Assembly (NCBI GenBank): GCA_032622095.1
Contig: CP136067.1
Coordinates: 60,524,893-60,588,892, forward strand
Direction: 5' to 3'
Source of the DNA: Siphonodentalium dalli
Taxonomy: Eukaryota; Mollusca; Scaphopoda; Gadilida; Siphonodentaliidae
DNA length: 64,000 nt
Below, piece after piece: positions 1 to 12,267 of the stretch. Positions within the stretch are counted from its first letter, which is position 1, and every line of letters begins with the position of its first letter. Both the position numbers and the translations under genes were made by a program. A model generated the notes under the pieces. It saw only the letters and a program-made list of their open reading frames with translations, did no database searches and was not told the origin of the DNA.

Positions 1-945
1 AGGTAGAATGGCCTGGCTTCTGGCCCGTTCCGGGCAAATATCAAATGGAGATCATGTGGTCCATGAAGGATAATACGTCATCTATTTTCGTACCATTTTC
101 AACTGTGGGTTGTTAGCCCTTTCTACTGAGAATAGGAATATACCATATAGTTTAGTGGGAAAGGTACTTATAGGAGCTATATATTACTTATTTAGAAAAT
201 AATTGTATCATTTTCTCATTTTTAACTGATTTTCCAAAATATCATGTCAAACAACAGGATTTACACATATCGTTGGAAATTCAAATAATGCTAGTCCAAA
301 TGTCAGTTAGCTTTTTGAATCCTAAATATTCATTAACTGGTGTGTTCATTCACACAACTTTATGAATGGATTCAACTTGGTGGGGGGGGGGGGGGGGTGA
401 TCAGCTGATCAGGGACTATTTTGTCACATGCTGTCTATACAATTTTAATGGTGGAAAGTGTGTTATAAACAGAATAATCAATTGTTTTCTAAGATTACAT
501 CACATAATTATTCACTCTAGGATTCAGCCCTACTGGTAAAATCCTTCACTCTGGTTTTACTAGTCCAAACTCCCCTTGTGAATTATGTTACATAATCATA
601 CAATACTCTCTATTTATCCCACAGAAGATCACTGACTGACCTTGTAATTGATCCTATTGAATAAATGTTAAATTATTATACCTTGTACTTGTACTTGGAT
701 ATCATGGGTTACTTCTGTTTGCGAATGCTACTTGTATAAGAAAATTACCAGAAAGTTACTATATTTATCTTTTAGGTAATTCTTCTTACAGTTTATGATA
801 AAATTTAAGTTTATCAGATTTTATAAATAATTGCAATTGATACTCATTCTTGACTCTCATACATAAAAAAAAAACACATTCCTCACCTTAATTGTAATCA
901 TTTTTACATTATATTTACTGTTTAACAGTACATTTCAGAGAGCTT
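1..945. other. AT-rich DNA without a recognised gene
   Basis: No exon, RNA gene or clear repeat boundary could be supported here. The only conspicuous item is a run of 16 G at 382-397 followed by a small palindrome (tgatcagctgatca). Because the Abi exons downstream start in the middle of the protein, this stretch probably belongs to an Abi intron. Confidence 0.4.
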
Positions 946-1711
946 GCTTAAGGAGTTAATTTTTCAAAAAATCTCAATCCAAACTATCATAAATCATTAT
1001 CCTTTATAAACGATGTATGCTATAGTACTATAACAACACATGTTTACACTCACAATATAAGAGATATGTTCTAATTATGTAAATATAGTTTTTAAAGAAT
1101 AAAAAAGAATAACTTTGAGGCGGTATAATAATAATATAAATATTTGCAAAAAACGCATTGCATTATCTAGCTCCGGAATCCAACTAGGGTCTATACTCTG
1201 TCTACTATTTGAAATCATGACTGTCTATGAGAAAATGCTAATTTTTCATTGCATATTTAGTTTTATGGTAGTCATTTTCCGAACTATTTTTTTGGACAAA
1301 AAATCACAAAATAAAACAATATAATGTCTGAAAAGATAAATCAGTATTGAGAGTTTATGTCTGTCAGATTATTGCAAAAGTGGTTGAATAATATTTATGT
1401 TGTTTTATGTCGTTTTGGCCCTTCATACGATAGATAGTTGGATTCCAACATGCAGAGAGTTTTTTTTTTAATTTATTGTCAAACTCAAATGACTGCCTCA
1501 AAAAAACCTTTTTCTTTCTTCAAAAACACTTTTTTTTCTCCTTTTTTTTTTTTACATAATTAGAACATATCTCTCATATTGTGAGGGTAAACATGTGTTG
1601 TAGTACTATAGCATATGTACATATGTTATAAAGGATAATAATTTTCTTCCTTCAAATTGATAGTTTGTGAAATTGGGATATTTTTTTAAATTCACAGATG
1701 GGACTCTTAAC
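946..1711. mobile_element. Non-autonomous TIR element, about 765 bp
   Basis: Two imperfect inverted arms of about 130-140 bp (about 946-1085 and 1550-1711) share long blocks, for example cctttataaacgatgtatgc opposite its complement near 1610-1636, and acacatgtttac opposite gtaaacatgtgt. The middle also carries an inverted pair around ggaatccaact and agttggattcc. No coding capacity and no clear target duplication, so the superfamily is not assigned. Confidence 0.6.
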
Positions 1712-2394
1712 TTGATGTTCCTATTGATGCAAATTTATGCTTTCAAATAATTTTTCTTTCTGGAAGATAATGAATTGTAGTGAAATGGTTTCAACAGGTA
1801 CTAGTATTCAGACATTTTATGAGTAAATTATGTCAATTTTAGAGCCATTTCTTCACAGCTCGAGGTAAGAATGTGTGCGGTCAGTTAAATATTGCCCCAT
1901 TTCCAGTTATCTTTATATTGTCATATGTGATTAGATAGTACTTCTTCAACTTGTAAATATGTGTCTTATGACTGAAATCTATTCCATTTTATGTGCACTA
2001 TGGGTAGTGGTTGTGATGGCCTCTACATCTTTAGCTTTATCAGTGGCTTGGACCAAATGTGTGAGAATTTTTTTTGTCTGGTTGTTCTGCATTCAAGCCT
2101 TTAGTTTGGCATTCAGTGCTCAGTTTATACATAGGTGGCAAGAGAACATCTGTTCCAGTCATATTTTCCCCATTGTTTCGCTGATTGTCTGGCCAAAGAA
2201 TTGTGAAAAATATTCCCTCGGAGCATGGTATGAAGATAATTTAATTTGATCATCGCTTCTGTTTCTCAACTAGAGGTGTGACTGTCCGCAATGGGACTAA
2301 GATCCCCCCCCTGCCCCCCCCCCGTGTTTTAAAATACTAAGATGTTTCACATGTGAGTAAACATTTAGTTAAAATAATAAAATAACAGTTCCCA

Positions 2395-2927
2395 TTGCAG
2401 GTGCGCAACCCTAACCCTAATCTTAAACCTATTGACCGAAAAATGTAGGAATAAAAGCTCGGACAAAATGATGCATGTTGCGAAAATGTTCTAAGTCGAA
2501 AAAGGGGAATAACTCCACAAAAAAAAGTCAGACTGACATCACAATTGCAGGTGCACAGGTTCCCATGGTACTAAATATCAGTGCCAAGATTAAATGAAAA
2601 ATGGGGCTAACTCCACACAAAAAATTTGGACTGACCTCATAATCGCAGGTGCACAGATTCCCATGGTACTAATTATATGTGCCAAGTTTCAAAACAATTG
2701 ACATGAAAATGTAGGAATAATATCTGCAGCAAGTTTCTAAAAAATCTACCGAAAAATATAGGAATAAAAGCTCGGACAAAATTAAGCATTTTGAGAAGAT
2801 TTTCTAAGTAGAAAAATGGGGTTAACTCCACAAAACAAATTCGGACAGACCTCATAATCGCAGGTGCACAGGTTCCCATGGTACTAATTATCTGTGTCAA
2901 GTTTCAAAACAATTGACCAGAAAATTT
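2395..2927. repeat. Degenerate dispersed/tandem repeat, three copies
   Basis: The block 'ctccacaa...gactgac.tca.aat.gcaggtgcacag.ttcccatggtact' occurs at about 2513, 2610 and 2826, with the companion block 'aaaatgtaggaataa...gctcgga' in between. It resembles the 'ggccataactcc' modules at 53.6-55.0 kb and 60.4-60.8 kb and is probably the same class of non-coding mollusc repeat. Confidence 0.55.
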
Positions 2928-3925
2928 GGACATTCCCCCCCCCCCCCCCCCCACCCAAACCCTGACTTAAAAAACTTGTTCTCAGAAGAAGTTAATTTCT
3001 CGCTGTTTCATGACTATATAAAGCAAAACAAGCGATAAAAACCATAAGATTATTTTGTTGTCATGTAGGTGCTGGGTGGGGGGAGATATCCTGACCTGGA
3101 CATTTCCCCCCCACCCCAAACCCTGACTCAAAAAACTTGTTCTCACAAGAAGTTAATTTCTCGCTGTTTCATGACTATATAAAGCAAAACAAGCAATAAA
3201 AACCATAAGTTTATTATTTTTTTTTGTCATGTAGGTGCTGGGTGGGGGTGGGGGGGGGGGGGGGGGGGGGGGGGAGATATCCTGACCTGGACATTTCCCC
3301 CCCCCCCCCACCCCAAACCCTGACTCAAAAAACTTGTTCTCAGAAGAAGTTAATTTCTCGCTGTTTCATGACTATATAAAGCAAAACAAGCGATAAAACC
3401 ATAAGATTATTTTTTTGTCATGTAGGTGCTGGGTGGGGGGGGGGGGGGGGAGATATCCTGACCTGGACATCTCCCCCCCCCACCCCAAACCCTGACTAAA
3501 AAAACTTGTTCTCAGAAGAAGTTAATTTATCGCTGTTTCATGACTATATAAAGCAAAACAAGCGATAAAACCATAAGATTATTTTTTTGTCATGTAGGTG
3601 CTGGGTGGGGGGGGGGGGGGGGGAGAGATATATTGACCTGGACATCTCCCCCCCCCCATCCCAAACCCTGACTCAAAAAACTTGTTCTCAGAAGAAGTTA
3701 ATTTCTCGCTGTTTCATGACTATATAAAGCAAAACGAGCGATAAAACCATAAGATTATTTTTTTTGTCATGTACAATGTAGGTGCTGGGGGGGGGGGGGG
3801 GGTGTGGGAGATATCCTGACCTGGACATCTTCCATCCCCACCCCCAAAACCTGACTCAAAAAACTTGTTCTCAGAACAAGTTAATTTCTCGCTGTTTCAT
3901 GACTATATAAAGCAAAACATTTTTC
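2928..3925. repeat. Minisatellite, about 180-bp unit, six copies, C-tract/G-tract borders
   Basis: Units start near 2928, 3099, 3290, 3468, 3646 and 3827. Each runs: poly-C, then accccaaaccctgact, a conserved core (acttgttctcagaagaag, ctcgctgtttcatgactat, aagcaaaacaagcgataaaa), then gtaggtgctggg, poly-G, and agatatcctgacctggacat leading into the next poly-C. Unit length varies mainly through the homopolymers, where the G-run reaches more than 25. The last unit is cut short after aagcaaaaca. The cores are nearly identical, which points to recent expansion. Confidence 0.85.
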
Positions 3926-4773
3926 TGGTCATTTCATGAACAGACAATCAAATTCGTGAAAAAAAAAAATTTGTCACTTTTTTTTTTAAAGGCACGTGAG
4001 GCCTTAGTTGTCGAAAATATTCATATTTGTTCCAATCACTGTAAACAGAAAAACATTAAAATGCATACAGTTTCGTTCATATATACCATGACTATCGCGT
4101 AAACAGCATGTTATCATAAATACCTACTATATTTTACCTAAGCAAGAGACTGATTGTGTTACAGAAGACAGCACAATGCTACTGGCTAATCACACAAAAA
4201 TAGCATAAACGCTCTTTATTTGTTCCATATCAGGAATTCACCAACAAAGAACGCTCTTTATGTTTACCATCATAATATAAACAAACACCAGAAAAGTAAC
4301 TTTTTATGCTTTTGTTTACATAACAATGGTCAAACAAATGACAATAACATACTGTGTATGCGATATTTCTTATTTGTATACGGACAAAGTCTGTCTACAT
4401 TTTGATGTTCTTTCTGTTTGTGGCGGTTTCTGACAGGTGGAAATATTTTTACAGGATACCCACCGCCAAGGCCAACCGTACCTTTAAATCAAAAAAAAAA
4501 ATAAAAAATTTTTTAATCTCAAAAAACATTTTTCTGGCCATTTCAGAACCAAACGATATCAAATGAGTGAAATTATTTTTTAGTCGTACATTGGGGGGAA
4601 AATATCCAGGGTGGGGGGGGGGAGATATCCTGGGGGGAGATGACGTGTTACACGGGAAAAAATGTAATTTTATACTCTGGGCATTCTTCAAACCAGGCAA
4701 AATACTCTCAATGTATCAAATATGGAACTAATTATACATTTATCTACACAAATATACACTTGGTCCTGTTATA

Positions 4774-4960
4774 TACAGTAATGCCCTAATTAATCGACTC
4801 CATAATCACAGCAGAATTATGGGTAAATTTTCAGGATTTAGTCGGAAATATGGCTTGTTGTCATTCATCGGAAAGCTCTCCCATATTTCCTACTAAATCC
4901 TGAAAAGTTACCCATAATTCTGCTGTGGTTATGGAGTCGATTAATTAGGGCATTACTGTA
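4774..4960. mobile_element. Palindromic MITE (TACAGTAATGCCCT family), copy 1
   Basis: An almost perfect 187-bp inverted repeat. The arm starts tacagtaatgccctaattaa, continues through gaattatgggtaa and tcaggatttagtcggaaata, then turns around at ggaaagctctc. The whole sequence folds into one hairpin, begins with TA and ends with TA. Family mates lie at 6555-6713, 9316-9588 and, highly altered, 43173-43393. Confidence 0.85.
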
Positions 4961-5354
4961 TTTCCCATGTTAAAAGTAGTCACTGGGTTCGCGAACTGCT
5001 CTTCCCTGCATGTTTATTTTTTGGGGTCTGCACGTTTCCTAAAGTTTATCAGGAATTCCACCCTGCATGTGTATATATGGGGCTGCATGTTTATTTGGAA
5101 CAATAGAGTACAATAGAGTACATGTGTATCTTAATTGCTCTGATACTTGGTTGATCACAAGGGTGTCTAGATGATGGTTGTCAAATTCATTTATTTCAGG
5201 AGAAATTTATATAAATAAATTATAGAACAAAACAAAAATAAATACATAAAACTTGGCTGCCTATCAGTTTGTGTATAGTGATGTATTGTATTTTACTTCT
5301 ACATTTTGTATTCACTGCTTCATTGTTGATGCAAAGTTGAACTTACTTCACTAT

Positions 5355-5617
5355 TTAACCCTTTCATGACGTGAGTTGTGCTGGTGCAGCATTAAAGACC
5401 CTGTGTCATTGCATTCTCTTATATATGTGAGTTGCCCACAGAGAGCCTCGCATATATAAGAGAATGCACTGGCCTACAATGTCAAGGTAAATATTGTTAG
5501 ACCAATGCATTCTCTTATATATGCGAGGCTCCCTATGAGAGATTCGCATATATAAGAGAATGCATTGGCACAAGGTTTTCACAAAATTTCAGGAAGCTCC
5601 AGTCATGAAAGGGTTAA
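5355..5617. mobile_element. TTAA-flanked MITE, family A (piggyBac-like)
   Basis: Begins TTAA-CCCTTTCATGAC and ends GTCATGAAAGGG-TTAA, so a 12-bp perfect TIR is flanked by a TTAA target site, the signature of piggyBac-type elements. Inside are four copies of the octadecamer gcattctcttatatatg or its complement, arranged as inverted pairs. A second copy is at 21258-21498. Confidence 0.8.
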
Positions 5618-5638
5618 GAAACTTTTATTTTTTAATGA

Positions 5639-5907
5639 TTAACCCTTTCTATACTAAATACTCATTGATGAGTAGTTCCTTTAGGAAATGTTCAGATAAT
5701 AAGTTCAACAAACGACCTACATACATGTATATTCTTATCTGATCATTTCCTACCAATGAATATGAATCATTCTGCTATTGTATTATTTTTTTGAATGTCT
5801 GTTGTCTGCTTTTATTACCTTAACACCCCTCCAAATGAATAATGGACAGTTCCAATGTATAATTTTATAACTGAATGGGAGAATCCATTTAGTATAGAAA
5901 GGGTAAA
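5639..5907. mobile_element. TTAA-flanked MITE, family B (piggyBac-like)
   Basis: Starts TTAACCCTTTCTATACTAAA and ends with its complement (tttagtatagaaagggtaaa, where the final TTAA has decayed to TAAA). Internal landmarks are actcattgatgagtagttcc and ggaaatgttcagataataag. Other copies are at 12268-12527, 17663-18233 and, in inverted orientation, 21691-21938. Confidence 0.8.
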
Positions 5908-5991
5908 TAATCTCATCAGTTTGTATTCTGGCAGTACACCCTTACCACTTTGTCTTGCATGGTTATTTGATATACCAGTATGTGTTTACAG

Positions 5992-6039
5992 ATAGCCTAC
6001 CACCACCTCCTGATGAAGCATTTGACATTCAGCTGGAAG
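5992..6039 (+). CDS. Abi: Abi, proline-rich internal exon (partial gene)
   Basis: A 48-bp exon is bounded by a tttacag acceptor and a GAAG/gtttgc donor. It encodes the end of a split codon followed by SLPPPPDEAFDIQLE and one leftover base. That base joins in phase 1 to the next exon at 11971 to make a glycine codon. The Pro-rich, acidic stretch matches the position and style of the segment just before the SH3 linker in Abl-interactor proteins, where it provides ligands for SH3 domains and profilin-type partners. The assignment rests on phase agreement and context more than on residue identity, and the donor (gtttgc) is weak, so an error of one exon boundary is possible. Upstream Abi exons (WAVE-binding and homeodomain-homologous regions) were not seen and should lie before the window. 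Confidence 0.7.
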
Positions 6040-6554
6040 GTTTGCATGCTCAGCATAGTCTTTATATTCAATCGCTTCATTCTTATATTCTCTTAAAATG
6101 ATTATTAACATTACCTTTCACCAGATATTAATAGTTCAATATACAGTATCAAATTTGTTTAGTTTATTTAACCATTCGTCATTAAAAAGTAAGTTCAAAC
6201 AAACTCGACACTCATATGTACATAAAACGTAGCTAAAATGAGCTTTACATAGGCAACATTTACATCAAATTTTGAGTCACCATTCTAATTTTCCTGGCTT
6301 GGAGACAAATCATAATTGAACCAATATCACTCACCTGGATCAGTGACCAATCAGAAGTGCGCAACTGATCCCTTTTCATTGTCGATTTAAGGGTGGGGTG
6401 ATGTCGATCAAGTACTCACTCCGTGTCAACTTTGTTGTTGTTATCAATTTGATGATGTTTGGTTCCCCTTCTAGCGAACAGATGAAATTTTACTGAGTAC
6501 TATTTTATGTTTAATTCTAAATTGCATTGTTCTTAGCAGCTATTATTTGGCATA

Positions 6555-6713
6555 TACAGTAATGCCCTAAGTAATCGACTCCTTAACCATGGCAGAATTA
6601 TGGGTAACTTTTCAGGATTTAGTCAGAAATATGGCCATATTTCCGACTAAATCCTGAAAAGTTACCCATATTCAGCTGTGGTTAAGGAGTCGATTACTTA
6701 GGGCATTACTGTA
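6555..6713. mobile_element. Palindromic MITE (TACAGTAATGCCCT family), copy 2
   Basis: A near-perfect 159-bp palindrome, with the same arm as the copy at 4774 but a shortened centre (the turn is at aaatatggccatattt). It sits in the Abi intron and has no coding capacity. Confidence 0.85.
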
Positions 6714-7543
6714 GTATATATTTTATCTGTTCCATGCTCTGTTAATAGTGTATGTTATATTATGAAGGTCAAGAAGTACATAATATCACTTTAATAATTT
6801 AATCATTGAGAATAACTCTTTCCTGCTTTTTTATACGGTTGCTGCCTTGTTTAATTAGCCACATTATAGGCAGGTTTAGCCACACACTGTACATTGTAAT
6901 ATATGTTGCTATTGTTATAGTTGTTATATGTTATATGTATACCAGAAAATATTATCTCTAACCATAGCATCTACTGACAAGAAGACAGTATAGCTTGATG
7001 ATGTCAGTGCCCCTGCAATATACAGTACAATATACTTTCATGTTAAATCTTTATTGGAAAATAACATATCCTATCCTGTCCTTATAGGGATTAATCTTGT
7101 GGAAACAGTCACCTGATTTCATGGTGCACTGTACTTACACGTTTGCGTTCATTGATAGAGTCAACTAGCTTCAATCACTTAGGTGAATTGCATTTGCATG
7201 GACATTTGAACATAATTGGGGAAGCTGTCAAAAAAACAGATGTATATTTATGTTATATTATATATTTATGTTATATCACATGCTTGTATTGCTGTTCTAT
7301 ATTTAAAAATCTGTATGGAATGTACATTCCATATGCATCATATTGATGTCATATGACATTCATGATGTTCACCTCAACCATGAAACTGGACTATAAAATA
7401 AAAGCATCATCACACATGACAAAACAAGCCCGGTATCTGCCTAAATAAACCTTATTTATAGCCTATATTTTTTAATGCATAGATATGCAAGACGGCTGAT
7501 GTGTAATAAACAACGAATAACACGTGTGGTAATGGGTTCCATT

Positions 7544-7590
7544 GCGGAAGGATGGAACTCGACGCTGCTCCTTTTGTTCTATCCTTCCGC
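7544..7590. repeat. Short hairpin (gcggaaggat stem)
   Basis: gcggaaggat at 7544-7553 is mirrored by atccttccgc at 7581-7590, with a 27-base loop. It may be the centre of a small TIR element, but its ends were not found. Confidence 0.4.
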
Positions 7591-8170
7591 TCTAGCACTT
7601 GTGTATCAACAAACCCACCCTCACACTCATGTCATTCTGTGTATTTACTACATACTGTATATACTACGTGTCAGACCCAACATATCTAAACCAAATTACT
7701 GTGTCTCTGTAGTCACAATGGTCACATGAGTCAGGTGACTTTTGATGGCATAGCAACATAACTAACAAGTTACATGCACCTGTGGCTGAACCTGACTACT
7801 ATTAATGATTAACCTGTAGACTGAGTGGTTGTCACTCACTCTAGAGAAAGTGCAGAAGTCTATATTGGATTTCCAATTCTGTTCAGATGTATTGCTTGCA
7901 AATATTGATTAAATACGCATGTAATGCCTCTACCTTTTAAATTCAGTTATTTTTATATTGGCTATCTATTGAGCAGATAATATGCAGCATTAAATAGATG
8001 TGAGTTGAGAATAACACTGTGCCAGACTTGATGTATGGTAGACCTTGAAACATACTGCTATCTCAACTTTATAAATTTTACCAATAATTAACGGCAACCT
8101 ATTTATCTGCACCATCCTTCTTGGTATGATCGCATGACTTGTCATATTACATCAGTAGGCCTCAAAATAT

Positions 8171-8590
8171 GGTGCCGGACATTTGCAGATTGAGGTCCCC
8201 AGAGGGTGAATTTAGTAACTACATCACACAGTGGGCTAGCATCATCAAATTAATCCTCTGGGGACCTCAATCTGCATGTCCTCATCTGCTATGAGAGACC
8301 TAGACTTAGATTTAAGTTCTCAGATGGTGAAGATGGTGATTGCACACATTGGGCACCTCGATTGTGCATTGATACATCTTTCAATTTGGGGATATAGAGA
8401 AACTAAACTAAAAAAGAAAAAGAAACTAAAAAATTTGTTAATTTGATAATAAAGATGCTTTCTAGAGGAGATGCGGCCTAAGCAGAATAATGTTCGCTGA
8501 TGGTGAATTTAGTAATACTATAGCCAGCTGTGTGGGGTAGCTTCACTAAATTCACCCTCTTGGAACCTCATTCTGCAAATGGCCGGCACC
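8171..8590. mobile_element. Non-autonomous TIR element, about 420 bp
   Basis: The arms of about 50 bp start ggtgccggacatttgcag and end in the complement (ctgcaaatggccggcacc). They continue through gaggt.cc.agagggtgaattt on both sides. The left half also contains a second internal inverted copy (8190-8280) of the gaggtccccagagg block. No convincing target duplication. Confidence 0.65.
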
Positions 8591-8875
8591 TCAACCGTTT
8601 CGCTATTTTCTTTCAAACATCACTACTACAGTGTTACTGACAGTTACTCAGCCAGTATATAGCTATATTGTTGTGCACTGAAGCAGCATATTCTTTTTCA
8701 GGTGAGCGTCTGTTTATTATGTTATTGTTTTTTTTTTAAATTATCATTTGTTTCTGTAGAAGATCACTTTCAGATTGAAAAATCATTCCAAACATCATCT
8801 TAATCTAGTGGATAAATATCAGGGATACGTTGCACTTGAAGTTGAAAAATTTTCCTCAGTCAGAATTTATAATTT

Positions 8876-8962
8876 TGTAATCATAATCGATTACATTTGA
8901 AATTATGTAATCAGTAATCATAATCATGTAAATCAAATGTAATCGTAATCAATTACATGTTG
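8876..8962. repeat. Imperfect palindrome built from TAATCGATTAC-type blocks
   Basis: Blocks such as gtaatcataatcgattacat recur in direct and inverted order over about 85 bp (aatcgattac, aatcagtaatc, gtaatcaattac). This is typical of the core of a small TIR element. No ends were identified. Confidence 0.45.
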
Positions 8963-9315
8963 ACGGAAATGACTGGCATCGGTCTGCTAAATCAATAAGA
9001 TGTCCAGAATTGCAAAATTATGACGAATAACAAAACATAAGTCCCGCTGCATTGAATACTTCTGAATACCATCTTCAGCAACAATCGAAATCAAGTCAAG
9101 ACACAGAATATAATACTTTCAAATACTTTCAAATTGTCATGTTGCAGTAACACAGTGGGAAAATATAGTTCTAAGTTGACATGTTAATAAACGAATTGTT
9201 AGTTATATTCTCATAAATCTGTGATATTATGTGACATCTAATTTCAATAGCTTATTTATACAATTTCACAATTCCCTCAGGTTTCATATCCTTTTGCCAG
9301 GTAACAGTACTAATG

Positions 9316-9588
9316 TACTGTAATGCCCTAATTAATTGATTTCTTAACCACAGAAGAATTATGGGTAACTTTTCAGGATTTAGTCGGAAATATGGCTTGT
9401 TGCCATTCATCGGAAAGCTCTCAGTGAGAAATTGTATAAACAACAATATGGCTTACTGCCATTCATCGGAAAGCTCTCAGTGAGAGCTTTCCGATGAATG
9501 GCAACAAGCCATATTTCCGACTAAATCCTGAAAAGTTACCCATAATTCTTCTGTGGTTAAGAAGTCGATTAATTAGGGCATTACTGTA
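9316..9588. mobile_element. Palindromic MITE (TACAGTAATGCCCT family), copy 3
   Basis: Same arms as the copies at 4774 and 6555, but about 273 bp long because the central part of one arm is duplicated (ccattcatcggaaagctctc occurs twice before the turn). This supplies the best reference for the central ggaaagctctcagtgagagc turn-around used to interpret the altered copy at 43173. Confidence 0.85.
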
Positions 9589-9699
9589 TACTGAGTTGCC
9601 ACGGGATCCACAGAGGGTTGAAGATGTTTTAAGTTCTAACTTTCAAATATTAATCTTATCAGTAGGATCATGGTATAAACTAAATACTTAACGTAGTTA

Positions 9700-9794
9700 G
9701 TATTTCTGAATACCAAATTTACACCACACTTGAGATTGATGATTTAATATCGCACTTGTTTTTCTCGTGGTGAAAATTTGGTATTCAGAAACAC
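9700..9794. repeat. Hairpin with 21-bp stem (gtatttctgaataccaaat)
   Basis: The left stem at 9700-9720 is complementary to 9774-9794 (aaatttggtattcagaaaca) with one or two mismatches. It may be a very short MITE. Confidence 0.5.
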
Positions 9795-11970
9795 TGTGTA
9801 GTCTATATTTATCTTATACTGCTACATATACGATGAAACATGATTAAACCTAATAGGACTAAATGTCAGCTTTCACTATTATTTCCCTGTCATTTTAGAT
9901 AGCTTTCACTACAGAAAATATGCAAAATTTACGATGTACACTTTTCTCAGAATGTGCATAGTTATTTTAAAATCTAGTGAATTCTGAACTATAATGGTTT
10001 GGAAGACTTTGCTTCTTGTTTGAGAACACTGACATTTGATTGAAAGAATATCACATTTCCGATGAATAGTAAATCAGGACTTATTTCTGAGAAATCACCC
10101 CAATGTTCCATAAATCCGTGACCTCATCACATGTACTGTAACTGTGTATTCATCTGTAATGGGAATTACTCATCAAAATGACCAAAATGTGGGTTGTTTT
10201 TATCTCAAAACTGACATAAATATGGCATAATTTCCCCAAAATTGATAATGTCGGTCGGTATAACATAAATACAACAAGCAGAGCCTCGCGAAAAATCATA
10301 CTTCTACATGTAACTCATTGAGATAACACATCTCAAAACACACTATGTTATTATCGTATATATGTCTCTCACTGCCTTTCACTCATAAATATGTTAATCA
10401 GTGTATGGTATACAGTAAATATGCTACTGGAACTACTGTCAGTAATGCAGGCATGTTTTGAGACTATCTGAGACCTAACATTACTATCACCAAGAAAACT
10501 AAGTTTCTTCGCTGATTTCAGATCTTAACATCACTGACTAGTATATAGCAGCCTATTTTCTCTAGCAGATACTTTTCCCAAAACTAATTATTGAAAGAAC
10601 TTATCCAATTTCCTCTATCACCTTTTAGTGCATAATAAATAGCATCTAAAAATATTGCTTGCCTTTCCAATGAAATCCATGTAGTACTGATTTGAATTGT
10701 ATTTATTTTATTTTTATTCCAAATATAAGAGCATGTTCATTCACGATGCTTCTCATCATTGATAATTCACTATTATAATCTACGCGTTGATAACGTTGAG
10801 TGAACAATTCCATTTGTATGGAATGCGCTAGTAAGACAACAGTAGAGAGCATCACCTGTTTGCCTTCAAGAGCATTGCCAACTTTATAAATTCTTCAAGG
10901 CGACAATGTTTGATTTCTTTAGCATGCTTTTGGTGTATGTTAAGGTCCCGTAAATATACTGTGGTATTTATTTATTTAACACCTTCTCATCTTCCGTGTC
11001 TCAGGATTTTATCATCAGGTATTTATCCAGTCTCTTTAAAAAGCCGACGATAATCTTAGTAGAATAATGTCTCTGGAAATTGTGATTCATATCTGATTAT
11101 TGTAGTGATGGGATTCCCTTTGTTCCATTGGTCATGTCTCAGACTGGACGCTCTTTCATTGGTTGTGCATGCAACAGCTCATAGCAAGTCTGAATTCAGT
11201 CTCTTTAAAAAGCTGACAACAATTACAAACACTGCTTAATGATTGGATATATTTAAATTGCGAGATCGGAGGTCAATGACGTTGACATTTTTTCCATGCA
11301 TAGCGAAACACAATAAATTTGATAATACAGAATACATAATTCATAATATTCATCGCAATCTAGGAGTCATTGTCTTTAGTTTTTATCAGTCAACAATATT
11401 TATTACTGATAATTCATTCGCATTCTGTTGTTTTTATAATTACTCTCACAAACATTTACTACACTGGGCATCTCCATATTTGGAAATATTTTATTACATC
11501 CTCTTGAGGGAAACCCTATCATCCTAGAAATCAAATATGAATCAGAGTTCCAGAGATGTAAATCTGATAATAGACTGGTATGTATCGCTGGCTTGATAAA
11601 GGTGAAGCATGTTGTTAACTTGTAAGTTGAAAATTGCAGGAGTGATAGTGCACACAATCGATGGCTCACCTCAAAATCAAAAGAATGATAATAGTCTTAC
11701 TGTGTAAGCATTTTGGCAGAAGTCATGACTAATTATTGTACAACCAAGATCTTGGCTATCAACAATTTTTCAATAGCTGTCAATATGGAATAACACCAGA
11801 TTTTAATAATGTGTTCTGACCCCTTAACTCACGCTTGGGCACTTTTTGAAGAAAAAAAAAATCTGTTAGCTCCATCAAATCATTCTAAAAAGAACCTTCA
11901 ACATTAATCGAATGGTAGTCCTGAGACTGACTATTAACCAAAATAATAAGTGTGATATACTTGATCTCAG

Positions 11971-12156
11971 GTCAGCAACCGTTACCTCCACCGCCGATTA
12001 ACCAGCTGCCGGGAATGATGCACCCAAAGGTTACCTCTCCGCCTCCTCCTGCTGACTTCAGTGACCCTAATGCTGAGGACAATGAAGATCCCTATGCCGC
12101 CACTGGGCCAGATTTTGCTGAGCCAACATGGGCACCAAAAATTTACATAGAAAAAG
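11971..12156 (+). CDS. Abi: Abi, Pro-rich linker exon before the SH3 domain
   Basis: A 186-bp exon between a gatctcag acceptor and a GAAAAAG/gtaggg donor, phase 1 at both ends. It encodes GQQPLPPPPINQLPG..., then SPPPPADFSDPN, an acidic EDNEDPYA and the hallmark PTWAPKIYIEK. The last segment corresponds to the conserved 'DPxWAPKxYIEK' that leads directly into the SH3 domain of Abl interactors. Abi is a subunit of the WAVE regulatory complex, which activates Arp2/3 at the plasma membrane; the proline runs are binding sites for SH3 and EVH1 partners. The exon joins in frame to 14878, completing a Val codon. The upstream joining exon is 5992-6039. Confidence 0.93.
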
Positions 12157-12267
12157 GTAGGGGAAGATGATGGCACTTGATTAAATTCAGATCTCTAGTA
12201 CTTCTAATAGGAAAAAATTCCACATTGACAGGATTCTGAACATTGATTAGTTGGAAAAAATATTCCA

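Noticed and set aside
1959-2249. A 96-codon hydrophobic plus-strand frame resembling membrane segments
   Set aside because: T-rich DNA gives hydrophobic translations by chance. No conserved motif, splice support or neighbour context.
2408-2425. Interstitial telomere-like ccctaaccctaat
   Set aside because: Only two units of CCCTAA, within a dispersed repeat; too short to call a telomeric insertion.
3240-3830. Regularly spaced repeats that might be read as a CRISPR array
   Set aside because: Eukaryotic DNA; the units are head-to-tail tandem copies of about 180 bp without unique spacers.
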